From NCBI GenBank assembly GCA_030141605.1, contig JAQGDQ010000236.1, forward strand, positions 278,001 through 342,000: a stretch of 64,000 nucleotides of DNA, read 5' to 3'. Below the pieces are notes generated by a model. The model was given only the letters and a program-made list of their open reading frames with translations, made no database searches and was not told the origin of the DNA. Of the stretch, positions 48,090 to 60,736 are shown in pieces. The translations under genes and the position numbers were made by a program. The DNA comes from Tubiluchus corallicola. Taxonomy: Eukaryota; Priapulida; Priapulimorpha; Priapulimorphida; Tubiluchidae. Numbering within the stretch: the first letter of the stretch is position 1; each line of letters starts with the position of its first letter.

Positions 48090-48236
48090 TTCTTAACTGA
48101 TAAATCTCGACATCATTCTTAACTACGGTAGCCAATAATAGCGTCGTGCCACTAACTAGGCTATGCACTTCCTCTCAAACAAAGCCTGTTAGAAAACATG
48201 TAAAACCCCAGACAAACCCAACACCTGATAGTGCAG

Positions 48237-48638
48237 TTACATACATTGCGAAGGTATAGCATAAGCTACCTTAGTTCTGCAAAGTTCAAAACTTGATATT
48301 TGAAAATTATTAAAAGTTATCGGTCTAATTTTTCTGTTTTTTTTTATTCTGGCACGCTGAGGCTTTGGTGCCTGGGAAACTGATTTTTCATTGATCAACA
48401 CAGCTGACTTTGGTGCACGGTAAAAATTGCACCTGAAAACTTCTTTCGCCCGATTCGCGCTTAAATCCTCTCCATGGTTGTCCTTTATCAAGATTAAGCT
48501 GTTCAGCCTAGATGACCAAGCAAGACCATTGGCTCTCGGTCCGTCTATTAGACACTCCTGTGCATATTTGATGAATTTATTAAAAAATGAGTGCACAGAG
48601 GAAAAATGGCAGCTTATGTGGATACATTTATTTACCAA
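48237..48638 (-). CDS. Unrecognised open frame between inverted repeat copies
   Basis: A 133-codon ATG-led frame encodes a basic C-terminal half (QRARIKKNRKIRP). I do not recognise the family. It lies between copies C and B of the same MITE family, which face each other, so it may be the interior of a larger transposon or chance. It is not a PAPSS exon. Splice sites are not obvious. Confidence 0.2.
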   Translation of the reverse strand: MVNKCIHISCHFSSVHSFFNKFIKYAQECLIDGPRANGLAWSSRLNSLILIKDNHGEDLSANRAKEVFRCNFYRAPKSAVLINEKSVSQAPKPQRARIKKNRKIRPITFNNFQISSFELCRTKVAYAIPSQCM

Positions 48639-48742
48639 GATAATTGAAAGCGAATATAGTGACTATAGTACTATCTTTCAGTTATCCAGGGGTGAATTCC
48701 AAAGCAAGTTTTACAGAAATTCTTGAGGAAGTAAAGCTGAAA

Positions 48743-49310
48743 GGAAAAACCGGATGATTTTTCATATCTTACTGCATTCTGAAGCACAGAAAAGTGTGCA
48801 TTTTAAGACCCATAATAATACCGAAGCTTTTCCGGTAGTTAAATGTAGATTAAAGTTTTTATTAACGGCAGGCGATCCCAACTGAACATAATTTTCAACA
48901 GCAAAATCGTTCCACGAGCGTATTGCAAGTGTTTGCGAAAGCGAAAATTGAAGTATAGTACTACCGTTCAACATTCAGTGTGATATACAAGTGATATTCG
49001 AGTTTAAATTCAAATTTTAAGTGTACTACTGTACTGACGCATGAGCTCTCGAACGTTGCACTACGTCATAACTGAACAGCTCTAAACTAAGAGGCATTGC
49101 ACCTGCCTTTGGACAAAGCGCTTGTAAAGCCCATCTAATTAGCGAATGGCGAAATGCACGTAACTAGCGAAGAACTAGCGGGCGAACGTGTTACCATTTT
49201 GTAGTAATAATTCTTTCACCACTTCATTCTTGAAAAATAGTATGTTGCCTTTCAATATTTTACATAGTAGATTGTTTTGAACTATAATTTAAGACTGGGT
49301 CCGGTTTTCC
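48743..49310 (-). mobile_element. GGAAAACCGGA-family MITE, copy B
   Basis: It begins GGAAAAACCGGATGATTTTT and ends GACTGGGTCCGGTTTTCC, so the ends are inverted repeats. It is the reverse-complement relative of copy A at 11444-11991, 568 bp, non-coding. Confidence 0.78.
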
Positions 49311-49839
49311 TTCAAGTGTTGTTGAAAATGTCTTAATTTTGCTGAATCCTAACTGATTGGTTAAGTTTAGCAAATTGTTGTATTGTGAAGTTCAACGCTG
49401 ATATTAAGAATTGCTTACTTTTGGTATAATCCATTTAAATTCCACGTTTTTCCAACTTCATTCACTCTCCACGGGAATCTGGTCTGTTTTCCGGGATTTT
49501 CTTACGGTTTGCATGCCCCGAACTTCTCATTCTCGTGAATTGCAATGTTTTAGGGAAAGAGTAAAAGAAGCAGAACTTTTGCTCGTACACCATCATTGTT
49601 TCTAACAGATTTTTTCAGCCAGTCAAAGGTCAAAACTATTAGCTATTTTTACAAACGCAGCTGCACTAGCGTAGCAAAACATGTATACCTTTTATTATTA
49701 TTACTATCATTCCTATTATCATTATCATTATCATTATCACTATTATTAAAAATCATGTGCGCTCTGCGTGTTTTCAAGAAATTCATTTAATGGTTTCAAT
49801 TCAATTTCGGTTTTAAAATGGGTTACATAGTCATAGTCA

Positions 49840-50366
49840 TAGGAAGATGGGAAAAATCTGGGCAAACAAGAAAATTGACAAGAAAATCAAGCGTCGTTTG
49901 TACAACACCATTGTGCTGCCAACGGCTCTTTATGCCAGCGAAACCTGGAAAGTCACAGCGGCGATATCAAAGAAACTGGACGTCTTCCACCATAAATGTC
50001 TTCGGAAAATCCTAAAAATATCCTATCGCGACCATGTTATCAATGTGGAAGTCCTACAGCAGGCGCAGTCAAGGCGGTTGCAGGAAATAGTCGCAGAGAG
50101 AAGGCTGAGATTGGCTGGACATGTTCTACGCCTACCAGAACAACGCCACTCCAAAATAGCGTTACGCTGGGAACCACCTGGTGGAAAAATGAAAAGAGGT
50201 CGGCCAAAAACAACGTGGCGCAGATCTTTCAAAGAAGACCTTCAGGCTATGAACAGACGTTGGGAGAACATCGAAAGAGAAGCCGCCAATAGAACCCAGT
50301 GGAAAATGCTGTCTGCCCAATGTGCATCCGTGCACGGGAAGGACTAAGGCTAAGGTAAGGTAAGTC
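49840..50366 (+). mobile_element. LINE reverse-transcriptase C-terminal fragment
   Basis: An open frame from 49847 to 50347 (166 codons) reads KIKRRLYNTIVLPTALYASE, then TWKV, LRKILKISYRDHV, RLRLAGHVLRLPEQ, GRPKTTWRRSFKEDL and ANRTQWKML. This is the common LINE ORF2 C-terminus. It ends in a (TAAGG)n tail, marking the true 3' end; the copy is 5'-truncated as most LINE insertions are. The frame is intact over this length, so it may be fairly recent. It lies downstream (gene sense) of the last visible PAPSS exon. Confidence 0.85.
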
Positions 50367-50439
50367 CTGGTTCAACCTCTAGCCGTCTCTAGGAGCACGT
50401 AGATTATTTCCGCTGTTTAGAAAGGTATCCACCTCTTCC

Positions 50440-50571
50440 CAAGACATTCATTTGCATTTTGTGTTGCATTGTTTTAATTTATATTATAGATCCTAGACTG
50501 GTCATTTTTGCCTACTTACAAGTGTGCGAAAAAGTGTCCTCTTTTTCAACTCAGGCAATATGGTAACCCTA
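50440..50571 (-). mobile_element. Truncated hAT-like element end (relative of 61709-62403)
   Basis: Its complement starts TAGGGTTACCATATTG and continues CTGAGTTGAAAAAGAGGACA like the left end of 61709-62403 for about 130 bp. A (TA)n tract follows the terminus at 50572-50592. Confidence 0.75.
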
Positions 50572-50646
50572 TATATATACATATATATATATAATTTCAT
50601 TGCTTGACATCATACAATAGCAAGCAAAAAGCTAATGAATACATAC

Positions 50647-52609
50647 CGATCTTTTTGTGAAAACCCCAGATTGCTATTAAGCCCATGTCGTATATTATCT
50701 CCATCCAGGCCATATGCAGGAATGCCCTTCAAACATAGATACTCCTCAACGGCAAAACCTATTGTTGTTTTACCAGCTCCAGACAGACCTGAATGAACAC
50801 AACGATAAGGTTAATTTAGTTACATTTCCTAGGCAAAAGTAGGTAATCACTTGTGCTTAGACAATCAAAGTAATAAAATTAATTCCTGATGCTAAACAGA
50901 ATTTTCACAGCAGATCACATTATGGTTAAACTACAATAATAATTTAATAACAATAATTAATTCTTTTGTCATATTTCTAACTAAGAAAAATTTAATCTGT
51001 GCAATTCAATAATATTAATTTCTAGATTCTACATACAAAACACAGAAAATTAATTATGTACGATCATAATATTGGAACACAAATTTAATCACATGACCAA
51101 TTTGTTTTGTACAGCAGCCCTTCTCTATTTCCTTATTATTATCCTTAATACTTTCTTATCACCAGAGATGAATAATTTAGCTCAAAAACTGCTCTTAATT
51201 TAAAATACAGTACGTTTGAAAGAGCTACAAAACAAGGAGACCTCTTTAACCTTGCTAAAACAACATAAAGTCACTTTAGGATTATCAGGCCATTTGCACT
51301 CCCAATTTACGAGATACTTGCAAAAAAAAGTGTTTTAAGATGACCTTGAATTAGTTTATACCTCAGTTAGCCACACTTGGGTAATCATGGCATAGCATAA
51401 ATTTGATGATATGCCACAACTTGGTAACTCTAAACCAATATTACAAGGAGCTCATACTTTACATACAAATTTTATAAGCTAATTCAAAAACAATATTTAG
51501 CTTTAGCTTGTTGACAGAAACTTTAGTAAGGCAATCCTCTTCTACTCATTCGGCATGACATACCAGTAAACCAGAGGGTGCATCCTCTGAAACCCCCTCT
51601 CTGTCCAAGGATCTGCCCTCTCTTTTGTCGAGAGACATGGTGGCTCTGGTATGTGACATTGGTTGCCTTTTGCTCCCCCTGTAAAAACACGAAATATAAA
51701 ACTTAAAAAAATCTTTTCATTTTTTCCTCTACAAAGTTTTAATAAATCTTTTCGTTTTTCCCTCTTGAACCTCTTAACAGTGGTAAAATGGGAAAATGAC
51801 AACCAGAGACACTCATTTGCCTCATTGATGTCCTGATCAAAATTATAATAAATCTTACATGAGTATTAAGTTCATATGTTCATAAGCGCAATTGTATTTT
51901 CAGCATTATTTTCTTGTTCTTTTTACCATTGTTACAAAACCATATGCTTCCTATCCATCACTTAGATACCACTTCTACGGTCTACTATCAATGTGACCTC
52001 AATAACATGGAAATTATGTTTGTTAAAAATGACTTGTTTTGGTTCATGGTTCAAGTAGCTACAACTAAAGTTGAGCCGCTGTAGGTGTGACCAGCACTTT
52101 GATGGGTGACCCTTTTACTTCATGTTAACAATGGTGATTTTTGTAGATCTAAACAGAACACTGCAGGAAGTGGCTGTTTTGTAACTCAGTAACAGTAAAC
52201 TGTGGTAAGCCACCTCAACGCTCTGTTTTACAGCGCTCATCACACTTCACTCACATTTGCATATACAAGCTCAAGACAGCAACTATCATCCGTCTCACAA
52301 AATGTCAAAAGCTCTTGCATTTTGTCAAATGAACCACAGCCGTTGTACAGTAGATAAAATTTAGTTTACATTTATCACGAAAAGCTTCCACCGGATGTAA
52401 GATGACCATTATTATTACGACCCATCCGGTAAATGTCCGGTAGGTCACAGTGTGCAGATACTGGATATTAGTATACGGTCATGATCATATATTTTTTTGA
52501 TGATCTTTTACTTGTAAGAAACAATAGATCATCACGCAAAATGCATTAAAAATATCCAGTACATTATTATTATTGTTGTTGTTGTTGTTATCATTATTAT
52601 TATTTATTA

Positions 52610-52664
<55 letters not shown>

Positions 52665-55318
52665 CATCTTAAAAAAGATTTGGCAACTACTGTACAAGAT
52701 TAACAATTTCTAACGCCTGTCCTCGCTAACTGACCTGTACGCGCCGAAAAATGCGCTACTTATAAAAATATAAACAAGCAACTTATAAAGTGCACAGTTT
52801 CGGCATCAATACATAACTAATTAAACACTCACTTTATGTGTATTATACAATAGCCGGAAAGCTTTGTTAATAAATATTAGCTGAAACGTGCAACTTCATG
52901 CTAGATTATTACATACCCCCGCGAAAAAATCATATTCATCGTCGTCTTTCGTGTTCTGTAACTGTAAGAAAAAGAAATCACACAATGAGAGAGCATGCTG
53001 GTTAGTACACTAGCAACAAACAGCACACTAAGCAAAATATTAAAGCTAGCATAAATGATCAGCCAAACGATCGTTTCATAAAAGCAGCAACTATATGACT
53101 GAAAGTAGCCAATTCAATCACAAACGAAATCAAAGATTTCATAAAGTAGCAAACACACACATGACAGAACAGGCTGATGAAATCATTATGATAATCATAC
53201 ACAATACACACAGAACAGTTTTTAATTTTCGGTTATTAACTGTTTTAGCACTGAACATGCAACAAATCTGCTTTACATACCAGTTTGTTAATAACGAAGT
53301 ATGAAGAAAAATAGCATTTTTTCATGCTAGGAACATAATTCTTATAAAACGGTAAGTGGATTAGTGGAAGCATGCAAACGAAAAACGAAAACGTTGCGTC
53401 AACACATACATTATAATGAATGAGTAATATAAATGAATTTAACGTAGTAGAAGCTCTAAGCAATTTGTCGCATTTTGGAATTACATAACTTGAACTTTAA
53501 CCGCCGGTCCGTAGAGGATATATTAGAAATAATATTAACTGCGTTCAAATTGCATTGATAAGAAGCTGACATTACTGTTGTTCAAACTGTCTCTTCAAAG
53601 AATATTATGACAGGTAGTCAGGGTTAGGAACGGTTAGTCTGTCCTCTCAAAACATATACAGTAATAAATATTAATATGGTATCCTAATCATTTAAAACAG
53701 TTAGAAATGAAATAAAAAGGCTAGGAACAGGCAGAGAATTTGTAAGTGTAAACAGATAAAATTGGAGAATTAATACTGATGCCCCATCTAAAGATGGGAG
53801 AAGCATCTGGCTTGACCACAGGTGGCGAAGACCTACCAAACTAGATTCTACCAAATGTGGATCAGAAAAATTAAGGACTCAAACGAAATCCGTTGAACAA
53901 TTTACCTAAGATGCATTAAAAAATCAATAAAACCGAGTAATTTTTACTTACTGCTGCACTGTAACCTGATCCTACAGGTCAGTATCCACAGCAGACTACT
54001 GATATCACTTCGATATGATACATATCATATCATTTCTATACTATTTACTGTGATATACTATTACCCATGTGTTTAACTATTTTTTATAATTCTCACTTGT
54101 AACAAGAACGGGTTTGCTCTGAAACTATTAATCGCGCAATAAACAGACTATTAAACAGACTATATTATGACTCCATCATAATATAGTTCAGACGGAAACG
54201 ACGCGAATAAATTCAATTTCACTAACTACTGGTTTCGATTAAATAACGAGGTAACCTTTACAAAGTAACCTGAACTTTATTTGCCTCGTAACAACATCGC
54301 ACTTGACAAAGAAATGTAAACTCTTTAGGCCTCGGGCAGCACTTTCTGTTAGTTCGAAAACATTTAATAGTGTTCGTAATTCGATTAATGCGTCAGATAT
54401 TCAAGTTTTTTTGGAGGGGGAGGGGAGGCGAGGGTCGATTCTTGTACAGTTCAGTTACAATACACTTGTAAAACGCCGAATTCAACTAAGCTAGAAACCA
54501 GATTTTTCGTCCTTTTTTTACACCTCAAGGACGGCTTAGGCGTGTTTGCAGCATTATACGAAAGAATAGAAAAGCAAAAGCTCACTAAAATAACTTCCTA
54601 GTATTTAAATGTTGTGCTGTATTTTTAAAAGGGGGCGGACGAGCATTTCAGGTGGATGGCAGCCTATAGATGACAGAAATTTTTAATAAGCGTTAATTAG
54701 CAAGAAAAATACTCCTCAACGAAATTGTCAATATCAGTTTATTATTCAACTATTTGTAGCGTGCCCTACAGGTAGATACTAGGATTACTAGCGTCTAATT
54801 GTGGCTAGCGTAAATAATTATCGTCACTGGCAACTATATGACCTGCATTTAAATCATAATTTCACCTAAGAAACACTATACATTACGCAAAGACATAGAT
54901 ATAACGTAAAGGTACAATCACACAGTCAATGCGTAACAGCTAAACATTCATTTTTATGTGAAAACGTTCTTAAAATTTCAAATCATGTAACAACCTTAAA
55001 ATTGCAAAAACTCCCAGTTTCAGACAACTGTGAAAATTACTATTTAACACAGACTGAATTTACAGGTCAAAATTTGTCAAACAACAGCAAATACCATTCA
55101 TAAATCACGGTTTTTCACTCACACACAAATTAGCTGACTCTGGCGAATATTTTGCACCTCACCAATTACTGGTATTACTTTAAGCAAATTACTAGCACCT
55201 ATGCGTAGAAATTTAAGCATCTCCAAAAGAAAAACAGTCTTACGTGAGCCGCGTGGCGTGCGTACGCTGAAAGCGTCTGGAAACCAGGCCTTTTTTCGTC
55301 CGTCTCAACTCCGTCCAT
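50647..55318 (-). CDS. PAPSS: PAPS synthase, first four coding exons (3' part missing)
   Basis: Exons on the minus strand: 55318-55244, 52961-52917, 51678-51564 and 50788-50647, all GT-AG and in phase, 377 nt. The protein reads [32 protein letters not shown], the P-loop [26 protein letters not shown] and NLGFSQKDR. This is the start of the APS kinase domain of bifunctional PAPS synthase, which phosphorylates APS to PAPS, the sulfate donor. The last exon ends in a good donor (CG|GTATGT), so at least one more exon is expected. The rest of the kinase and the whole ATP sulfurylase domain were not found before the convergent PLEKHM1 gene. The ATG is preceded by an in-frame TGA. Confidence 0.9.
52564..52664. 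repeat. (TTA)n/(TTG)n microsatellite
   Basis: About 100 bp of TTA and TTG triplets in PAPSS intron 2. The poly-isoleucine/asparagine frame here is an artefact. Confidence 0.95.
52962..55243. other. PAPSS intron 1
   Basis: 2.3 kb of AT-rich sequence. A stretch near 53690-53880 carries short LINE-like words but no frame long enough to name. Nothing else was recognised. Confidence 0.5.
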
Positions 55319-55596
55319 CGTTCTATTTCAGGAGAGCTAAGCTATACGCACAGAACTATGCTAACCCCTAAACGCACACGACACCAGAGCTGTCACAATG
55401 TGAAAACCATGCACATTGGACTCAGCGTGCAAGCTCACTTGACTGAGCTGGGCGGAGTCAAAATTACATGCCTAATACAGGTGAGCCAATCAAGTAATGG
55501 TAAACTTAACGTCGTTTAGCATATCTCATATTTCATAGCATTTATGGAAAAAACACCAATAATGATTTTAATTGTTAGGTTACATAGTGAATTTCC

Positions 55597-55609
55597 CCCC
55601 CCCCCCCCA
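55597..55609. repeat. Poly-C tract upstream of PAPSS
   Basis: An uninterrupted run of about 12-13 C within AT-rich DNA, about 280 bp upstream of the PAPSS start codon. No regulatory role can be inferred from sequence alone. Confidence 0.7.
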
Positions 55610-56003
55610 ACCATCTAGCAGCTCAGCCCCCTACACCCTCAGCAAGTCGGAAAATAGGTCAGGGGTACGTACGGAAAGAAGTTTACTCTCATTATTTGCA
55701 TTATTTGCGTTTATTCGGTAGTCATGCACTGTAAACAGAGTTGTTCATATTCATATAGGACCTGCGATAAAAATTTATTCAAAGCTGGCGTGGTTCTTTT
55801 ACAAATCTGGTAGTCATATGTTCCCAATGGTTACTATAGTTTGATAGGTAACCATTCCTATGTACACTGGAGACAGATTGTAATCTAGCAACGACGTAGC
55901 TCAGAACTAATTTTACATTGCTGAATGATAGCTACGGTCAAAGCGTGCAACAATGGTAAAGTATGCAGTGTGCGGCAGCTTTTTCCAGCAAACAATTAAT
56001 GAA

Positions 56004-56254
56004 CCGGGTGGTGTAGCTCAATGTTAGCGTGCTCGCTTACCACCCGAGAGGTCGTGGGTTCGACTCTCGACCGAGTCATACCAAATACTTGAAAAATGGT
56101 TCTTCGACCAAGCACGCGGGTTTATCGAAGTAACGTGCGGGTAATAATAATCGGGACCACCTTGGAAATAAGTATTGAGTTACTTATTTAAGTTACTTGA
56201 GTTAAGGTGTTATCCATGGACTATCTCCTAAACGAAATTATTATTATTATTAAT
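56004..56254 (+). mobile_element. tRNA-derived SINE with (ATT)n tail
   Basis: The head carries box A-like TAGCTCAATGTTAG and box B GGTTCGACTCT (56057-56067). The anticodon region aligns best with a glycine tRNA, with ACC in the anticodon position. The acceptor, anticodon and T stems are mismatched, so it is not a working tRNA gene. About 170 bp of unrelated body and an (ATT)n tail follow, as in SINEs. It belongs to a different family from the copies at 23.5 and 24.2 kb. Confidence 0.78.
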
Positions 56255-57869
56255 GGAATAGTATGCGTCCATACTGAAAGTTTCTGAAAATAATTGCTAA
56301 ACAAATAACAACTTATATTATCTTTTGTCATTTTGGTACAAACATTTCGACTGTTTTTACACTGACCCGTACTGAGTGGGCGGTAACGTTATGCAACTTT
56401 ATTATTTTATGGGGTTTGCAGTGTTTTTAAGAGAATGATATCAGTACGCGTTACAATGCAATAACTGGTAATAAAGTTCAGTTATGAGCCAGATAAACGA
56501 TGTAGATTACGTAAGAACTGAGAATTAATTAACAGGTTACTTTATCTATGAAACAAAACACATTTTATAAAAATTATGAGCAAAATTGGTACCTGAATCT
56601 GAGACCTAAAGCATAAATCACACTCACCTTGAAACCTAAGCTATCTTAGGAAGCGAAGAGAAAAGAAATGGAAGAGAAGGCTGAAAAACTCCCAGTCTCA
56701 TCTTAACAGCATATAAACTCAAACTGTTAGAGTCAACTACATGTACTTGAAACACATAGGATGAATGACGTACAGCACTAGCAGTACTGAAATATCAATT
56801 ATAAGTTTGCAGGGATACGAAGTAGAACAAATCATACGCACTGCGAATTAATACAAATTAAGTATTTTTCAGTATAAAATGCATGCAAACTTTGCAAAGT
56901 GTTCAACCGCATGCTGCAAAAATGAAAACAATTCAAACGCAAAAACTGTTTGGTTAAAGGTATCACTTACGTTAAACAAAGAGTAACATGCATTTTTTAG
57001 CCTTGTCAAATAATCCCAAATCACAAATAGAACGGCCATAGTTGCATCACCTCCTTCCTCATCTAGGAATCATTTTGTAAAATTTTTATCATTGAAAAGT
57101 TTATTTTGCAAAGGAATATAATAAGCTTAGGAAAAGGTTATATTTGATTACAGTGGGTTTGATCAGAATTTGACTAGTTACGTCATACGTTCTCCTTTAT
57201 TTCAAGAATTCGCAAACAATTTTAAATAGTAAAAGTAACAGTAATAGTAATAGTAATAGCAAAGTAAAAGGTTAGCCAAGAGAAGTCCTTTGCTAACACA
57301 AGAAACATAGACTTGTACAACAAAGTTCAAGGAAAAATGCACAAGTAAGGCTTATGTAATACATTTCTGTGTCCCCACCTTAAATATATGGTATATTACC
57401 GTAAATACGAAACTCACACGATTACAAAAACAAAAACTATTTCAGGAGCATACAATTAGCCTAGTTAAAAGGCAAGTTTGGCTTCAAAATTCAATAAGTG
57501 TGGGTTCATTCCATTATAGTGAGCTCATGATCACTTACCAATACCTTATTTCACGACTAATAAGTTGATATTCACCAGTTAGTATAAAATTACTTGCAAC
57601 AGACTTGTATCTAAATATGCAGCCTGACCAAACAAAGAGAAATGTAATATTGTTATAGTCTAATTCCATGGAACTGTGCATTATTTTTATTAAAGGAAGA
57701 AAATCCGTCCAGACAATGTATGGTTTCAAATATCAATCTTGGTGGAACAATTTCCCTAATTTAAGAATTTACCATATGACTTTTTATATTTAAAAACGTC
57801 ATGAAAATATTGATGCTCAAACTCCCATAAACATGTGTGATTCCCTTGTGCTATTTATTTTCATTTAAA
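56255..57869. other. Intergenic region, no gene seen
   Basis: AT-rich sequence with a short AGTAAT simple repeat near 57230-57265. No supported exon or element boundary was found. Confidence 0.45.
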
Positions 57870-58920
57870 TAATGAAAATTATTATTAAAGGTGCAAAGTT
57901 GGTAACATTTATGTTGGATCCTTGGGCAGATAACTTAACTCTTTTGGCTGCGAGAGTGAGAGTTTTACAAAGAATGCTTCCAATATGCAAAGAATATGCC
58001 AAACAATTTGATTTGGTTAATGTCCAGGGTACCGAAATGAAAAGCAATGCAGTAGATCTCAGGGGAATTCATTAAGCCTAATCTAACTGCACACTGCTGT
58101 ACAACGTGCCATTAACCTGGGCAGATGAAGTACTTACTTAGGTCATGTAATTACATTTAAGGGATGACGCCAAAGTTCTTCATAAACGGAGTGACTTCAT
58201 TTTCCATGCCAATAGCGTATGTGCTAACTTTTCATTTCTATGTTCTGATTTAAAATGTAGACTACTTCAAGTATATAGTCTCCAGGATACTACGGATGCC
58301 GGAGTTGGAAGGTGAATAATCCAAAAATACATTTTATTAAAACAGCTTGGAATATAGCTATCCATAGACTTTTACAAAAGGCACACTTATATTCTGCCTC
58401 GCACTGCTGGTACCATTCAGCTGACCAAGCACTTTACAAAACGATTTATTAAATTCCATGTACAATGTAGTACGTAAAAGCAGTAATAACACGACAATTA
58501 ACTTTTTAGCCAAACAACGTTATATGACGTAAACTCAATAATGTGTTTCAACTTGTACAAAATTGTTATGGAAAATAATGTGACTCTGAAAGATGTGTTT
58601 AGAAATTTTCCATTCATCTGTTAAGCTTGTGAAAGGATGCAATTTATCTCCTATGCAGCTAGCCACACAAGCTTAACAAAAGATTGTATAAGCTGTATAG
58701 AAAACAGGAATTTTAATTTTTTATCAAAGACTCGATTAAGAGAAATATTAGAGTATGTGGTGTCTTTGTCCTCTTATACATAAATAATATCTGTGTTTGC
58801 TTTTTATTAACAATGTTTAATATTTATTTTAATTTTGCCACTAGCCTACATGTCTTTTTTTAATTCAACCACTTGTGTATCTGTACATAAGCGTGTGAAA
58901 ATAAATGATGTTAATAATCA
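57870..58920 (+). pseudogene. Degenerate LINE reverse-transcriptase fragment
   Basis: Frames broken by stops and shifts still show WADNLTLLAARVRVLQRMLP, ICKEYAKQFDL, HLRDDAKVLHKRSDFI, CRLLQVY, then AWNIAIHRLL and THILPRTAGTIQLTK-like residues. The first part corresponds to the YADD catalytic loop (YA changed to WA, one D changed to N). The order matches the C-terminal half of LINE reverse transcriptases. It ends near an AAATAAATGATG tail. It is clearly inactive. Confidence 0.7.
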
Positions 58921-60634
58921 TAACGGTAAGTAAAAACAAACTTGAAATCATTGCACTATTAGAAACAGCACTTCCTAACTTCAGGGTAGATATCTAAAAT
59001 AAACAAATGTTGATTTTCACATCAGTTTAACAGCATCATTATAAAGTTTAGCGATGAATTACAATAAACTTTTTACCTACAAATCCTTCACCCATAATTT
59101 GAAACGACATTCAGTTTTCACATACAATGGAAACGGTACGCTAATAAGACCAATTGAAGGTTAATGAAAAGCAAAACAAAAGCCTCCAAAATCTAAATAT
59201 CCCTTACATGTTCTTTCTTTGGTCAGGTTACTTTGGTCAGAGCATAAAACAGCGAAAGATTCAAGCTGGTTCAAAAACACGTAATAGTTTGTGAATTATT
59301 CTTAGCCACATAAAGCATTTTTTTTGGTAGACCAACAGTTTCAAAGTCCTAGACAAAAATGTTGCAACAAAAGTAGTTATTTCAATTTCAAAATGCATTA
59401 AATGTCTGCCAGCCTAGTTGCTTGGCATTACTGCACTAAACTTTACTTTAGGGTGTCCCATTTAATGATTGACAAAAATTATCCTCTTCCTAGTGTAATC
59501 TATCCACCCCCTGCCAAGTACAGTCAGTCTGCAGTTGCGACCAGATACAAATGAGTGTTTAAAGAAAACAACAGAATTAGACGACAGCAACTTTTAATAA
59601 TGAGATCTGATAAGCAGCACATAATTATGTTGTTTTTAGGAGAAAGAATAAATTTTTTTTTCTTATAAAAGCATAAATCTCATGAAAGGTTTAGCAAGCA
59701 CTAACTTTAAATTCCACAGCATTGTATATCAGCATAAAGTCCACAAAAATGCAAATTTTAAAAAAGTTTCTGCTGTGGACCAACTCTCTAATGTTATATT
59801 CTGACACATGACAAAATGAAATTACATGTATGCTAGAGACAGACACACATCATGCATGGTCTATAAAAACACAATTTTATAATCTTTTTAAAAGTTGTCC
59901 TTTGATTAATAAGCTTTCCTATATTGATCAATGGTCGATCACATAAAAGGTACATAATAATTCAGTATCTCTAATCTTGAACTTTGGAAGGCAATCATGA
60001 GCTATTTTATATGAATAGCTCTTATACTTGATAAAAATGACGCATTTTAAATCAGGTTACTAGATTAGCAATGGCCACACTTGCACAGATTATAATAACT
60101 AGTAGGCCCACAGTATGGCATATATGAGTGCAGTGTGGTACGCAAATGAGATAATACTGGATCAAGTCAGTATTAGACAGGTGTTGCCCTGGCTAATCTA
60201 CAACTAATCATTAAAATATATGGCAATTCAGCAATTGATATTGCGTCTACATATCTGTTGCCTGTGCCAATGCTGGTCTTGCTGGCAAAGTTCTTTGAAT
60301 ACGAAGTAAAAAATACGTTAACCACTGCTGCATGCCAGGTTTTCTCAGCACTTAGTTTAAAAAAAGGCTATCATGAGCACATTAATGACCATAAACAAAA
60401 AACTGGTCATGCCAAAAAAAAATTTCACTACTAATGCATAAAAATGGCACAAAAAACATTTACAAAGGCTATTATTCAGAGTGTTATGCCCACATACGTA
60501 CATGGCATAGAAGCCCTCCTAAGTCCACTTTAAATGTATCTTCAGGCTATGAATATTGTTGTGCGATAAAACAGTACAATAAATCATGAATTCTAATGAA
60601 CATTTTGACTGAATGAGTCAAAAACTTAGCATAC

Positions 60635-60736
60635 CTTTGTTGGACTTGTGTTTGTATATAGAGCATTTTGTTTAATTGCCGTAAGGTTGTTGCCAGTCCA
60701 GTTATCCTCGGGGGCACCATTTGCGTTGTCCTCCAT
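60635..60736 (-). CDS. Possible first coding exon of an unidentified gene
   Basis: An ATG with an in-frame TAA just upstream opens a 34-codon frame beginning MEDNANGAPEDNWTGNN and ending TSPTK, followed by a reasonable donor (AAG|GTATGC). The codon composition looks protein-like. A possible partner exon at about 60250-60352 has a strong polypyrimidine tract, but its phase is ambiguous and no family is recognised. It could be chance. Confidence 0.35.

Noticed and set aside
48237-48638. Missing downstream exon of PAPSS
   Set aside because: It has none of the APS kinase or ATP sulfurylase motifs and no matching phase.
56004-56077. Functional tRNA-Gly gene
   Set aside because: Acceptor, anticodon and T stems contain mismatches and the sequence continues into a SINE body with an ATT tail.
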